Source: Streptomyces klenkii (GTDB taxonomy: Bacteria; Actinomycetota; Actinomycetes; Streptomycetales; Streptomycetaceae). Taken from it: a stretch of DNA of 64,000 bases. Location: NCBI RefSeq assembly GCF_003626645.1, contig NZ_RBAM01000005.1:186001-250000 (forward strand), read 5' to 3'. Both the position numbers and the translations under genes were made by a program. Under the pieces are notes generated by a model that saw only the letters and a list, made by a program, of their open reading frames with translations, ran no database searches and was not told the DNA's origin. This document shows, piece after piece, positions 17,588 to 25,934 of the stretch. Position 1 is the first letter of the stretch. Each line of letters opens with the position of its first letter.

Positions 17588-18465
17588 CGTTCGCCCCTCT
17601 CCCCGCCGCGGTAGGCGTCCCACGTCCAGCCGAGCGTGCGGCGGGCCATGACGGCGACCGCGTGCCGGCGGTAGCGGGCGCTGCCGCGGACGTCGTCGAT
17701 CGGGTTGCACGCCCCGGCGGCGAGCTCGGCGAACTGCCGGACCGCGGAGGGCGGCAGGGGCCGGCCGGACTCCCAGCACCCGCCCTCCTCCAGGGCGGCC
17801 GCGAGGAAGTCCTCCGCGGCGCGGGCCCGCACCGGGGTGGGGGCCGCGGAGCCGATGCCCGTGCGCACCGTGCGGGTGCGCGGGTGCAGCGCGAGGGAGA
17901 ACGCGCACACGGCGATGACCATGGCGTTGCGCGTGCCGACCTTGGAGAACTGCTGGGGCCCGTCGGCCCGCGCGATCCGTACGGCACGGATCAGCTCGTC
18001 CGGCGCGAGGGCGTTGCGCTTGACGCCCGTGTAGAACTCCTCGGCGGGGATCAGGCGCGTGCCCCGCACGGACGCGGCCTCCACCCGCGCGCCCGCCGCC
18101 AGCAGGGCCGGGTGGGAGTCCCCGGCGGGCGAGGCGGCGCCGAGGTTGCCGCCGACGCTGCCGCGGTTGCGGATCTGCGGCGAGCCGACGGTGTGCGCCG
18201 CGAGCGCGAGGCCGGGAAGCTCCGCCCGCAGCTCCTCCATGATCCGCGTGTACGGTACGGAGGCGCCCAGCCGGACCTCGTCCTCCCCGGTCTCCCATTC
18301 GTACAAATCGCCGATGCGGTTCAGGTCCAGCAGGTACTCGGGGCGGCGCTGATCGAAATTGATCTCGACCATCACGTCCGTGCCGCCCGCGAGGGGGACG
18401 GCGGCCGGGTGCTCGGCCTTGGCGGCCAGAGCCTCCTCCCAGCTGCGGGGGCGCAGGAACTCCAT
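17578..18465 (-). CDS. xanthine dehydrogenase, FAD-binding subunit
   Basis: 295 aa from ATG 18465, with GAGAAGAG about 7 bases upstream. CO-dehydrogenase flavoprotein fold: FLRPRSWEEALAAKAEHP, the FAD pyrophosphate motif VPLAGGTDVMVEI, then HTVGSPQIRNRGSVGGNLG (second FAD motif) and a C-terminal domain of the same family. It transfers electrons from the FeS centres to NAD+ or another acceptor. It is the first gene of the purine operon and faces the PucR gene across 228 bases, so PucR control is likely. Confidence 0.92.
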   Translation of the reverse strand: MEFLRPRSWEEALAAKAEHPAAVPLAGGTDVMVEINFDQRRPEYLLDLNRIGDLYEWETGEDEVRLGASVPYTRIMEELRAELPGLALAAHTVGSPQIRNRGSVGGNLGAASPAGDSHPALLAAGARVEAASVRGTRLIPAEEFYTGVKRNALAPDELIRAVRIARADGPQQFSKVGTRNAMVIAVCAFSLALHPRTRTVRTGIGSAAPTPVRARAAEDFLAAALEEGGCWESGRPLPPSAVRQFAELAAGACNPIDDVRGSARYRRHAVAVMARRTLGWTWDAYRGGERGERCA

Positions 18466-18480
18466 GGGGGTTCTCTTCTC

Positions 18481-18522
18481 GATCGGTCTCACCGGGTCGT
18501 CGATCGGTCTCACGGGGTCGTC
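18481..18522. repeat. 21-bp direct repeat in the xdh operon leader
   Basis: Bases 18481-18501 and 18502-18522 are two adjacent copies that differ at one position. They lie 16-57 bases upstream of the first xdh gene, between it and the divergent PucR gene. Confidence 0.9.
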
Positions 18523-18693
18523 CGAGGGGGGTGAGCCCAGTACAGCGAGCGCCCGGCGCGCCGGTGCAGTCACTGAAACCATGAAGCGGTTGGCTGGTCG
18601 GAGCACCCATCTTGTAGATTCGAACGAAAGACGGGGTTGGGAAACCTCACTGCATTCCACTGGTAACAACAAGACAGATCGGCGGCGACCACG

Positions 18694-20385
18694 ATGCGGC
18701 TGCGCGCACTCCTGGAGACCGAAGCGCTGGGCCTCCGTCTGCTCGGCGGCGAGGACGAGCTGGACCGCACGGTGCGCGGCGTGATGACGACCGACCTGCG
18801 CGACCCGAGCCGCTACCTCTCCGGCGGCGAACTCGTGCTCACCGGCCTCGCCTGGCGGCGGGAGCCGGAGGACTCCGAGCGGTTCGTGCGGATCCTCACG
18901 GGGGCGGGCGTGGCGGGGCTCGCGGCGGGCGAGGCCGAGATGGCCTCCATCCCGGACGACCTGATCCGGGCCTGCGCCCGGCACCGCCTGCCGCTGTTCT
19001 CGGTGAACGAGAACGTCTCGTTCGCCTCCATCACCGAGCACGTCGTGCGGCAGGTGTCGAGCGAGCGCGCCGGGGACCTGGCGGCCGTCGTGGACCGGCA
19101 CCGCCGGCTGATGACGTCCGGCCCGGCCGGGGGCGGCCCCGAGGTCGTCCTCGACCTGCTGGGCTCCGACCTGGACCTGCGGGCGTGGGTGCTCTCCCCG
19201 ACCGGCCGCCCCATCGCGGGCTCCTCGCTCGCGGGCGCCGGGCCCGAGCTGCCCGCCTCGGTCAGCGCGGCCCTGGCCGGCGAGCACCTGGCCGCCGCCC
19301 GCACGGGCCGGCGCGGGCCGCACCGCGTGAGCGCCGGCGGCGACACGTACTCGCTGTTCCCCATCAGCCACAGCGGCCGCGCACTGGCCGCCCGTGACGT
19401 CCGCGAGACGGTCCTGTCCGACTGGTTCCTCGCCGTCGAGGCCGACGCCGGCGACTGGTCGCCCGAGCGGCTGGACCTGCTCGACGGCGTCACCCAGCTG
19501 ATCGCCGTGGAGCGGGACCGCCGCGACGCCGCCCGTACGGTGCGCCGCCGGCTCGCCCAGGAGGTCCTCGAACTGGTCCAGACGGGCGCGGCCCCCGCCG
19601 AGATCGCCGCCCGCCTGCGCGTCGCGGCCCCCGTCCTGCTGCCGGGCCTCGGCACGGCGCCGCACTGGCAGGTCGTCGTCGCCCGCGTCGAGTGGGAGGA
19701 CGGCGACATCCCCGGCGGCCCGGTCGCCCAGGCCCTCCTGGAGGAGATGCTGGCCGCCCCCGAGGCGTCCGGGCCCGAGCCGTCCGACCGGATCGCCGTC
19801 GCCCACATGGGCGACGAGGCGGTCGCCCTCGTGCCGCTGCCCGCGGTGCCGGCCGGGTCCGAGGGCGACGAGGCGGCGGCCCAGGCCGCCGGGCTGCACG
19901 CGGACCGGCTCCTCGCCGCCGTCCGCGAACCGCTCTCCCGCGGCCTCGACGACGACGGCCGGCTCACGCTCGGCGTCAGCGCCGCCGTGCACTCGGCGGA
20001 GGGCCTGCGCGGGGCGCTGGAGGAGGCCCGGCACGCCCGCCGGGTCGCCGCCGCCCGCCCGGGCCGGGTCTGCGCGGCGGGCCACCAGGAGCTCGCCTCG
20101 CACGTCCTGCTGCTGCCGTTCGTCCCCGACGACGTCCGCCGCGCCTTCACGGCCCGGCTCCTGGACCCGCTGCGCGACTACGACCGCCGCCACCGCGCCG
20201 AGCTCATCCCGACGCTGGAGGCCTTCCTGGACTGCGACGGCTCCTGGACGCGGTGCGCGACGCGGCTGCACCTGCACGTCAACACCCTGCGCTACCGCGT
20301 GGGCAGGATCGAGCAGCTGACGGGCCGGGACCTGTCGCGCCTGGAGGACAAGCTGGACTTCTTCCTCGCGCTGCGGATGAGCTGA
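18694..20385 (+). CDS. PucR family transcriptional regulator of purine catabolism
   Basis: 563 aa. The N-terminal PucR sensor domain covers about residues 1-125 (LGLRLLGGEDELDRTVRGV, RYLSGGELVLTGLAW). A GGDEF-like middle region follows, and the C-terminal PucR-type HTH (SWTRCATRLHLHVNTLRYRVGRIEQL) lies at about residues 515-555. The family activates purine-degradation genes in response to purine intermediates. Its divergent position against the xdh operon fits a local activator. There is no strong ribosome-binding site before ATG 18694; the start rests on alignment of the N-terminal domain. Confidence 0.92.
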   Translation: MRLRALLETEALGLRLLGGEDELDRTVRGVMTTDLRDPSRYLSGGELVLTGLAWRREPEDSERFVRILTGAGVAGLAAGEAEMASIPDDLIRACARHRLPLFSVNENVSFASITEHVVRQVSSERAGDLAAVVDRHRRLMTSGPAGGGPEVVLDLLGSDLDLRAWVLSPTGRPIAGSSLAGAGPELPASVSAALAGEHLAAARTGRRGPHRVSAGGDTYSLFPISHSGRALAARDVRETVLSDWFLAVEADAGDWSPERLDLLDGVTQLIAVERDRRDAARTVRRRLAQEVLELVQTGAAPAEIAARLRVAAPVLLPGLGTAPHWQVVVARVEWEDGDIPGGPVAQALLEEMLAAPEASGPEPSDRIAVAHMGDEAVALVPLPAVPAGSEGDEAAAQAAGLHADRLLAAVREPLSRGLDDDGRLTLGVSAAVHSAEGLRGALEEARHARRVAAARPGRVCAAGHQELASHVLLLPFVPDDVRRAFTARLLDPLRDYDRRHRAELIPTLEAFLDCDGSWTRCATRLHLHVNTLRYRVGRIEQLTGRDLSRLEDKLDFFLALRMS

Positions 20386-20414
20386 CGGCGCCGGGCCGAG
20401 GCGGCTGCGGGGAC

Positions 20415-20480
20415 CGGGCTGAGGCGGTCCCGCTGCGGACCTGAGACGCTCCCGCCGCGGGCCTGAGGCGGTCGCTTCGG
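20415..20480. repeat. three imperfect ~22-bp tandem repeats after the pucR-type gene
   Basis: Units beginning CGGRCYTGAGRCG occur at 20415-20435, 20436-20457 and 20458-20480, directly downstream of the PucR-type gene and upstream of the next gene. Function unknown. Confidence 0.7.
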
Positions 20481-20517
20481 CGGCATCTGTCCAGGTCAGC
20501 GGGGTAATGTTCCCCTC

Positions 20518-21336
20518 ATGGGGGTAGTGATCAAGAACGGGCGGACCCGGCTGCGAATAGCCGGCCGCGAGCTGTTGCAGGAGCGGGGCCGTACGACGAC
20601 GGCCGTGCCGGGGGCGCAGATCCGGGCGGTCGAGACGGAGGGCGGGATCCTGACCGTCCTCCTCTTCGATCCCGGCGAACCGCCGCTGACCATCCGTCAC
20701 CGCAATCCGCAGGTCCTCGCCGCGTTCGCCGGGGAGATCCGGGCGATCCGGCCGGACCGCCCCCACGAGGGCGCCCGGCCGCCCGTGCGGCGGGAGACGT
20801 CCGCCCCGTGGCCCGCCCGCGCGGCCCGGGCGCGCGCCTTCATGGCATCGGCCCACCCGCTGCTCAAGGCGGCCGTGGCGTATGCGGTGCTGGGCGTGCC
20901 GGTCGTGGCCCTGGTCCCGGTCGAACCGCGTTCGGACGGGGCGGGCGCGTGGCTGCTCGGCGGGCTCGGCTTCGGCCTGTTCGCGGTGTGGGCGAAGATG
21001 AGGAGCCTGAGGACGCGGTGGGTCGTCCGCCTGCGCGGGGTGACGGTACAGGTGGGCCCGCCGCAGCGGGTGGGCGGCTCGGCCGACACGGAAGCGGACT
21101 ACCGCTACCGCTTCCGCGCCCTCGACGGCAGCCTCCGCGAGTACACGTCCCTGTGGGCCTCCCGCAACGGCGAGATCCGTTACGACCCGCAGGACCCGTC
21201 CCGCGTCGTGGTCCCGACCCGGATCCTGTGGCTCTTCCTGGACGTGGTCACCCTCGTCGGGCTCGGCGCGCCGGCCTGCGGCCTGATCGGGGTCTGGCTG
21301 GGGTGGGCGGCGCGGGTGCCGGGGGCGCTGTTCTGA
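20518..21336 (+). CDS. DUF3592-like membrane protein of unknown function
   Basis: 272 aa. The N-terminal ~80 residues form a soluble beta-rich region (TAVPGAQIRAVETEGGILTV). Two hydrophobic segments follow (~115-160) and another at the C-terminus (~235-270). Between them YRYRFRALDGSLREYTSLWASRNG and DPQDPSRVVV resemble the extracytoplasmic part of DUF3592 proteins. No function is known and the neighbours give no clue. ATG 20518 has only a weak ribosome-binding site (GGGG). Confidence 0.7.
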   Translation: MGVVIKNGRTRLRIAGRELLQERGRTTTAVPGAQIRAVETEGGILTVLLFDPGEPPLTIRHRNPQVLAAFAGEIRAIRPDRPHEGARPPVRRETSAPWPARAARARAFMASAHPLLKAAVAYAVLGVPVVALVPVEPRSDGAGAWLLGGLGFGLFAVWAKMRSLRTRWVVRLRGVTVQVGPPQRVGGSADTEADYRYRFRALDGSLREYTSLWASRNGEIRYDPQDPSRVVVPTRILWLFLDVVTLVGLGAPACGLIGVWLGWAARVPGALF

Positions 21337-21427
21337 GAGCCCGCCGGGGTTGTGGTGAGGGGCCCGGCGGCCGGGGACGTACGACAAAAGACCGGTGCCG
21401 TACGCAGAAAGGAGGAGTCACGCCCAA

Positions 21428-21472
21428 GTGGCGTACGGCTCCTGCGGCAGGCGCGCATCATCACGGATATGA
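21428..21472 (+). CDS. possible 14-codon upstream ORF coupled to the CxxCxGxG gene
   Basis: GTG at 21428 follows a near-perfect AAAGGAGGAG (21408-21417) by about 10-12 bases and reads 14 codons to a TGA at 21470. That stop shares ATGA with the start of the 81-aa protein gene, which has no ribosome-binding site of its own. The arrangement suggests translational coupling. I cannot tell whether the peptide itself matters. Confidence 0.45.
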   Translation: MAYGSCGRRASSRI

Positions 21473-21714
21473 GTGATCCTGACGAGGCGTGCCCCGGCCC
21501 GCACGCCTTCTGCAAGGGCTGCAGAGGGAGCGGCGACTACCACGCGGCCGTGCTCTACCTCGACCAGTCGGGCGAGGGCGGCAACATGACGGGCGCTCAC
21601 CTCTGCCCCTACTGCACGGGCCGGGGCTTCTTCTGCAAACACCATCCCCCGTGCCGGATCCTGCACGAAGACGACACCCCGGTCATCGGCCCGGACGCGC
21701 TGCCGCCCGTATGA
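21469..21714 (+). CDS. small Cys-rich protein with two DnaJ-type CxxCxGxG motifs
   Basis: 81 aa from ATG 21469. Two motifs of the DnaJ zinc-finger form, CKGCRGSG and CPYCTGRG, are 40 residues apart, with extra Cys/His around them (CPGPHAFC, FFCKHHPPC). The pair should bind one Zn2+ as a stand-alone knuckle. No J-domain or substrate-binding domain is present. Such free modules may be metal, redox or chaperone adaptors; I do not recognise a specific family. The gene ends three bases from the convergent TetM-like gene. Confidence 0.7.
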   Translation: MSDPDEACPGPHAFCKGCRGSGDYHAAVLYLDQSGEGGNMTGAHLCPYCTGRGFFCKHHPPCRILHEDDTPVIGPDALPPV

Positions 21715-21717
21715 GGA

Positions 21718-23736
21718 TCAGGCCCGCACCGCCGTCAGGTGGCGGAGGTACGCCGCGCGGTTGAGGGGGTTGCCGTCCGTGCGCGGGCGCTCCGGGGGGC
21801 GGCCCGGGTGGGGGCGGTCGTCGGTGGGGTGGATCCACCAGAGGGCCTCGCCGCGGGTGAGGGCGGGCAGGCGGCGTTCGGCGTCGGCGGCGTGGCGGGC
21901 CGGGACGGTGCCTTTGAGGACGCACACCTCCGGGCCGGTCTCCGTGTCGTGGATCTCGGCTCCCAGTGCCGCCAGCGCTCCCGCGACGGCGCTCAAGGTG
22001 TCGGCGGGGGCCTCCAGTTCGTAGGCGTGGCAGGGTTCGTACACCTGTGTTCTCGCCCGGGCCAGGGCCGCCATCAGGACGAGCGGGGTCAGGCGGCGGA
22101 AGTCGGCGGCGGTGCTGACGGGACCGACGAAGCCGGAGCGGGTCAGGGTGACGGTGCAGTCGGTGACCGGCCAGCCGTACAGGCCCTGGGCGAGGGTGTG
22201 GTGGACGGTCTCCTCGACGGCGCGGTCGAAGGCGAGGGGCAGCGCGCCGAGTTCGGTGTCGCGGCGGAAGACCGTGCCCGAGCCGGGGGCGCCCGGTTCG
22301 GTGCGCAGGCCGACGGTGGCCCAGAAGGCGTGGCCGCCGTGCCGGTCGATCTCCTCGTACGCCTCGCCCGTGCCGGTGAGCCGCTCGCGGTGGACGGTGC
22401 TGCTCGGTTCGAAGACCGCTTCGACGCCGAACTCCCCGGCGAGCGTGGCCGCGATGGTCTCCTTCTGCACCTCGCCGTAGAGCAGGACGGACGTGCCGCC
22501 GCCCGCCGGCAGAGTGCGGGTGCCGATGAGCGGGTCCTGGTCGGCGAGCGCGGCGAGGGCGCTGTGCAGCCGGGCGGCGTCCTCGGGGCGTACGGGCCTG
22601 ACGACGGTCTCCAGGCTCGGCGCGGCGAAGTGCCGGTGGTCCGCGCCGTCGCGGACGGGGCCGAGGCGGTCGCCGACCCGGACCTCGGGCAGGCCCCGGA
22701 TCCGGGCGATGTCGCCGGCCGCGGCGCGGCGGCGGGCGGCCCCGGGCGGCCCGGTCTCGACCGCCGCGAGGGAGGTGACGCGGCCCGAGTGCTCGGTGTG
22801 CGTGCCGCCGGCGTGCTGCCGGTGGAGGGTGATGCGGTCGCGCTCGGAGACCGCGCCCGAGAAGAGGCGCAGGTAGGCGGTCTTCTCTCCGGAGGGGCCG
22901 CGGTCGACGGCGAACACCGTGCCGGTGGTCTCCCGGCCGGTGCAACGCGCGGGCGGCAGGTAGCGGACGATGCCGTCGACGAGGTCCGCCACGCCCTCGC
23001 CGGAGAGGGCGGAGCCGAAGTACACGGGGTGGACGCGGCCGCGCGCGGTCTGCCGGGCGAGCGTGCGCCGCAGCTCCCAGGGCGTCACGGGCCGGTCCTC
23101 GACCAGCTTCGCGAGCAGCGCGTCGTCGTGCTCGGCCAGCGCCTCGGCCATGGCGTCGCGGAAGGCCGGGTCCTCGTACGAGCCGGGCACGGTGCGGGCG
23201 CCGGGCGCGCCGATGCCGTGGACGGTGCCCATGGGCACCACGTGCGGTGTCAGCCGGCGGCGGACCGCGGCGAGGGTCTCGGCCCCGCGGGCCCCCGGGC
23301 GGTCGGTCTTGTTGACGAAGACGAGGGTGGGCAGGCGCAGCCGGCGCAGCGTCTTCATCAGCACGCGCGTTTGCGCCTGCACACCTTCGACGGCGGACAG
23401 GACGAGCACGGCGCCGTCGAGGACGCCCAGGGCGCGCTCGACCTCGGCGATGAAGTCGCTGTGGCCGGGAGTGTCGACGAGGTTGACGCGCAGGCCGCCG
23501 ACGCGGAAGGGGGCGACGGCGGTGCGGATGGTGATGCCGCGGCGGCGTTCGATCTCGCCGCTGTCGGTGCGGGTGCTGCCGGCGTCGACGCTGCCGAGCC
23601 GGTCGATGGCGCCGGCGTCGAAGAGCAGGCGCTCGGTGAGGCTGGTCTTACCCGCGTCGACGTGGGCGAGGATGCCGATGTTCAGAACGGGCTGCGCGGG
23701 CAGGGAGAGCCCGGAGAGCAGGGTGTGCGTACGCAA
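21718..23736 (-). CDS. TetM/OtrA-like ribosomal protection GTPase (EF-G-like)
   Basis: 672 aa, starting at TTG 23736. GTPase motifs: AHVDAGKT (24-31), RRGITI, DTPGH and NKTD, then EF-G domains II-V (for example FRRDTELGALPLAFDRAVEE and ALYGEVQKETIAATLAGEFG-like stretches). The N-terminal order and length (TetM 639 aa, OtrA ~663 aa) match ribosomal protection proteins rather than EF-G (~700 aa) or LepA. Many Streptomyces carry such a gene without a tetracycline cluster, so resistance is possible but not shown. Its upstream region (23737-24141) could hold a translational-attenuation leader, but I see no convincing one. Confidence 0.88.
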   Translation of the reverse strand: MRTHTLLSGLSLPAQPVLNIGILAHVDAGKTSLTERLLFDAGAIDRLGSVDAGSTRTDSGEIERRRGITIRTAVAPFRVGGLRVNLVDTPGHSDFIAEVERALGVLDGAVLVLSAVEGVQAQTRVLMKTLRRLRLPTLVFVNKTDRPGARGAETLAAVRRRLTPHVVPMGTVHGIGAPGARTVPGSYEDPAFRDAMAEALAEHDDALLAKLVEDRPVTPWELRRTLARQTARGRVHPVYFGSALSGEGVADLVDGIVRYLPPARCTGRETTGTVFAVDRGPSGEKTAYLRLFSGAVSERDRITLHRQHAGGTHTEHSGRVTSLAAVETGPPGAARRRAAAGDIARIRGLPEVRVGDRLGPVRDGADHRHFAAPSLETVVRPVRPEDAARLHSALAALADQDPLIGTRTLPAGGGTSVLLYGEVQKETIAATLAGEFGVEAVFEPSSTVHRERLTGTGEAYEEIDRHGGHAFWATVGLRTEPGAPGSGTVFRRDTELGALPLAFDRAVEETVHHTLAQGLYGWPVTDCTVTLTRSGFVGPVSTAADFRRLTPLVLMAALARARTQVYEPCHAYELEAPADTLSAVAGALAALGAEIHDTETGPEVCVLKGTVPARHAADAERRLPALTRGEALWWIHPTDDRPHPGRPPERPRTDGNPLNRAAYLRHLTAVRA

Positions 23737-24141
23737 AGAGGACCTCGGGAGGAGTCATCCGGTCAGGGCGCTGGGGGGATCCGGGCCTCTGGCGCATGGC
23801 GTGTCTCCTGACGTATCCCGAAGTGCATGGGTGGCGCAGCGCGCACGGAGCGCGCGGCGCCATCGTGACAGGCGGCCGGTCCGGGATCCAGCGAATTTCC
23901 GGCAGCGCACGTGAGCACAGCGGGTCGGTCGGACAGCAGCGGGCAGGCCGGACGAGCAGCACAGATGAGCATCTCTGCGCTCAACGACCGCCACCCCCGC
24001 TCACTCTTGGTAATCTGCCGGTACCGCTGGGAGAGGCCTTTGTGAATTGATTCACACCTGACCCTTGGCCGGGCCCGCTACTTCGTGCTGAGATGCGGTC
24101 ACGGCTGCTTCCAGCTCGACGGCGCGCTTGGGGAGGGCACT
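23737..24141. other. divergent intergenic region with palindromic operator-like site
   Basis: 405 bases between the TetM-like gene (minus) and the TPR-like gene (plus). Several short ORFs cross it on both strands, none with a good ribosome-binding site. The clearest element is the 16-base palindrome at 24041-24056. Confidence 0.5.
24041..24056. promoter_or_regulatory. 16-bp palindrome TGTGAATTGATTCACA
   Basis: TGTGAAT and ATTCACA are perfect inverted arms with a 2-base centre, in a locally AT-rich patch about 85 bases upstream of the TPR-like gene start. It looks like a repressor or activator site for one or both divergent genes; the regulator is unknown. Confidence 0.6.
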
Positions 24142-24960
24142 GTGGCGGACACCGCCATGCGTAATGCGGGGTTGCCGGAGCCACGGGGACCGCAGGGGGC
24201 GGACCCGCAGGGCGAGGATCCGCTGGAGCGGGCGGTGTGGCGGCTGCGGTCGCGCGCCTGCTGGGACGACGCCGCGGCCCTGCTCGCGCCGCGCGCCGCC
24301 GCCGAGCCCGGGCCGGCCCTGCTGCGGACGGCGGTCCTGACCGAGCGCTGCATGTTCACCGGGGACGGCTGGGGAGCCGCCGAGGACGCACTGCGCGCGG
24401 CGGAAGCGCTGGCCGCGGACGACGAGGAGCGGGGCGGGGCGGCCTGCGAGCGCGGCCATCTCGCCTACGCCTCCACCCTCTTGGGCGTCCGCGACCGGGC
24501 GGACGAGGCCCGCTCCGCCCTGGGCCGGGCCGCGGCCCTGCTCGCGCCGGGGTCGCCCACGCGCCCGCTGCTGCACTTCCGGCGCGGCCTGATCGCCCAG
24601 CACCTGTCGGACAACCCGTCCGACGCGACGGCCGCCTTCGAGCGCGCCCACGCGGGGGCGACGGCCCAGGGGCAGCGCCTGCTGCTCTCCTTCACCTGGC
24701 GGCACGTGGCGGCCATGGCCGAGCACGAGGGCAGGTTCGCCGAGGCGCGGTACGGCTTCGGGGAGTCGCTGCGCATCCGGGAGGAGCTGGGCTATCTCGT
24801 CGGCATCGCCCCGGCGCTGGCCTCGCTCGCCGCCGTCATCGACGACCCCGGCGAGGCCGCGCGGCTCCGCAGGGAGGCCGCCCGGCTGGTCCGGCTGCTC
24901 GGCGGCGTCCCGGGCTGGCTGGCGGAACAGCTGGCGCCGCCGGCGCCGCCGGAGGACTGA
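24142..24960 (+). CDS. TPR-like helical-repeat protein of unknown function
   Basis: 272 aa from GTG 24142, with GGGAGGG about five bases upstream; an upstream in-frame ATG at 24085 has no such site. The sequence is almost all Ala/Leu/Arg/Glu-rich amphipathic helix in ~34-residue pairs, such as ERCMFTGDGWGAAEDALRAA, DEARSALGRAAALLA and AEARYGFGESLRIREELG, the last close to the TPR consensus. There is no enzymatic motif or DNA-binding domain. Similar regions occur in the C-terminal part of LuxR-type regulators, but no HTH is present. Confidence 0.65.
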   Translation: MADTAMRNAGLPEPRGPQGADPQGEDPLERAVWRLRSRACWDDAAALLAPRAAAEPGPALLRTAVLTERCMFTGDGWGAAEDALRAAEALAADDEERGGAACERGHLAYASTLLGVRDRADEARSALGRAAALLAPGSPTRPLLHFRRGLIAQHLSDNPSDATAAFERAHAGATAQGQRLLLSFTWRHVAAMAEHEGRFAEARYGFGESLRIREELGYLVGIAPALASLAAVIDDPGEAARLRREAARLVRLLGGVPGWLAEQLAPPAPPED

Positions 24961-24984
24961 CAGCCCCCTCCACCCCCGCTGCCC

Positions 24985-25818
24985 TTACTCCCCTGTCCCG
25001 AAGTGCCCCCGCACCAGCACCTCGGCCCGTTCCACGTCATGCGCCGCCAGCGCCTCCAGCAGCGCCACGTGCTCGGCCGCGTCGGCGACGAGGTCGGCCG
25101 TGCAGTGCGGCCGGCCGTGCGCCGCGGGCCACTGCGCGCGCCGGTGGAGCTCGTCGGCGACGGCGACGAGCTGGCGGTTGCCCGCGAGGCCGAGGAGCGC
25201 GCGGTGGAAGGCGCGGTCGGCCTCGGCGTAGAGGGCGCGGTCGCCGGTGGCCGCCGCGGCGGCCGCCGTCTCGGCGAGCGGGCGGAGCCCGTCCCAGCCG
25301 GCGGCCGGCACCGTACGGGCGAGCCGCAGCAGGACCGGGACCTCCAGCATGGCGCGCACCTCGGCGAGCTCGGCGAGATCGCGCGCGGTGCGCGTGGCGA
25401 CGCGGAAGCCCCGGTTGGGGACGACCTCGACGGCGCCCTCCAGGGCGAGCTGCTGCATCGCCTCCCGGACGGGCGTGGCCGACACGCCGAAGCGCTCGCC
25501 GAGCGCGGGGCCCGAGTAGACCTCGCCGGGGATCAGCTCGCCGCTGACGAGGGCCCTGCGCAGGGCGTCCAGCACCTGGCCGCGCACGGAGTGGCGCTGC
25601 GGCATCCTGCGTGCGGGAGCGTGCGCGGGGGCGGCACACGGAACCCCGTACTCCTGCTCGCCGTGGACGTGCTCACCGCGGGCGCCCTCGCCGCGGAGGC
25701 CGGCAGGGCCGGCGGCGGGAGCGCCGCCGCGGACGGCCGCGCCGCGCGCGACCTGCGGCGGCATCTCGGCGAAGAGCCTCGCGGCCGGCGGCGCGGCGTG
25801 GGGTCTTCCCTGCTCCAT
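24985..25818 (-). CDS. GntR family transcriptional regulator (FCD domain)
   Basis: 277 aa from ATG 25818, with AGGAGG about 7 bases upstream. A ~65-residue disordered Ala/Gly/Arg-rich extension precedes the winged helix (VRGQVLDALRRALVSGEL, FGVSATPVREAMQQLALEG, VPNRGFRVA). The C-terminal FCD ligand domain has DRALYAEADRAFHRALL and HVALLEALAAHD with metal-binding Asp/His. Such regulators sense small carboxylates or sugars acids. It is divergent from the FhuF-type gene, with an iron box between them. Confidence 0.9.
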   Translation of the reverse strand: MEQGRPHAAPPAARLFAEMPPQVARGAAVRGGAPAAGPAGLRGEGARGEHVHGEQEYGVPCAAPAHAPARRMPQRHSVRGQVLDALRRALVSGELIPGEVYSGPALGERFGVSATPVREAMQQLALEGAVEVVPNRGFRVATRTARDLAELAEVRAMLEVPVLLRLARTVPAAGWDGLRPLAETAAAAAATGDRALYAEADRAFHRALLGLAGNRQLVAVADELHRRAQWPAAHGRPHCTADLVADAAEHVALLEALAAHDVERAEVLVRGHFGTGE

Positions 25819-25890
25819 TGGGGTCCTCCTGATGTCCTTTCTGAACCATAGGCGGCCCCGCGGACAGTTCAAACCCCGATCAACCGGGGT

Positions 25891-25906
25891 AAGGTAAGCC
25901 TAACCT
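25891..25906. promoter_or_regulatory. iron box (DmdR/IdeR-type operator)
   Basis: AAGGTAAGCCTAACCT matches the actinobacterial iron-box core (consensus TTAGGTTAGGCTAACCTAA) with a clear inverted repeat. It lies 29-44 bases upstream of the ATG of the FhuF-type gene and 73 bases upstream of the divergent GntR gene. Iron-dependent repression of the ferric reductase gene is the likely role. Confidence 0.8.
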
Positions 25907-25934
25907 GTAGAACGATCGCGATTCGGTGGTCCGC

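Noticed and set aside
17578..21387. Minus-strand 1269-codon frame through the FAD subunit and the pucR-type gene
   Set aside because: Only the last 295 codons encode the FAD subunit; the rest is antisense to the regulator and the start at 18465 has its own ribosome-binding site.
23965..24045. 26-codon plus-strand ORF as a leader peptide of the TetM-like gene
   Set aside because: It is on the strand opposite to the TetM-like gene and ends inside the palindrome; no ribosome-binding site.
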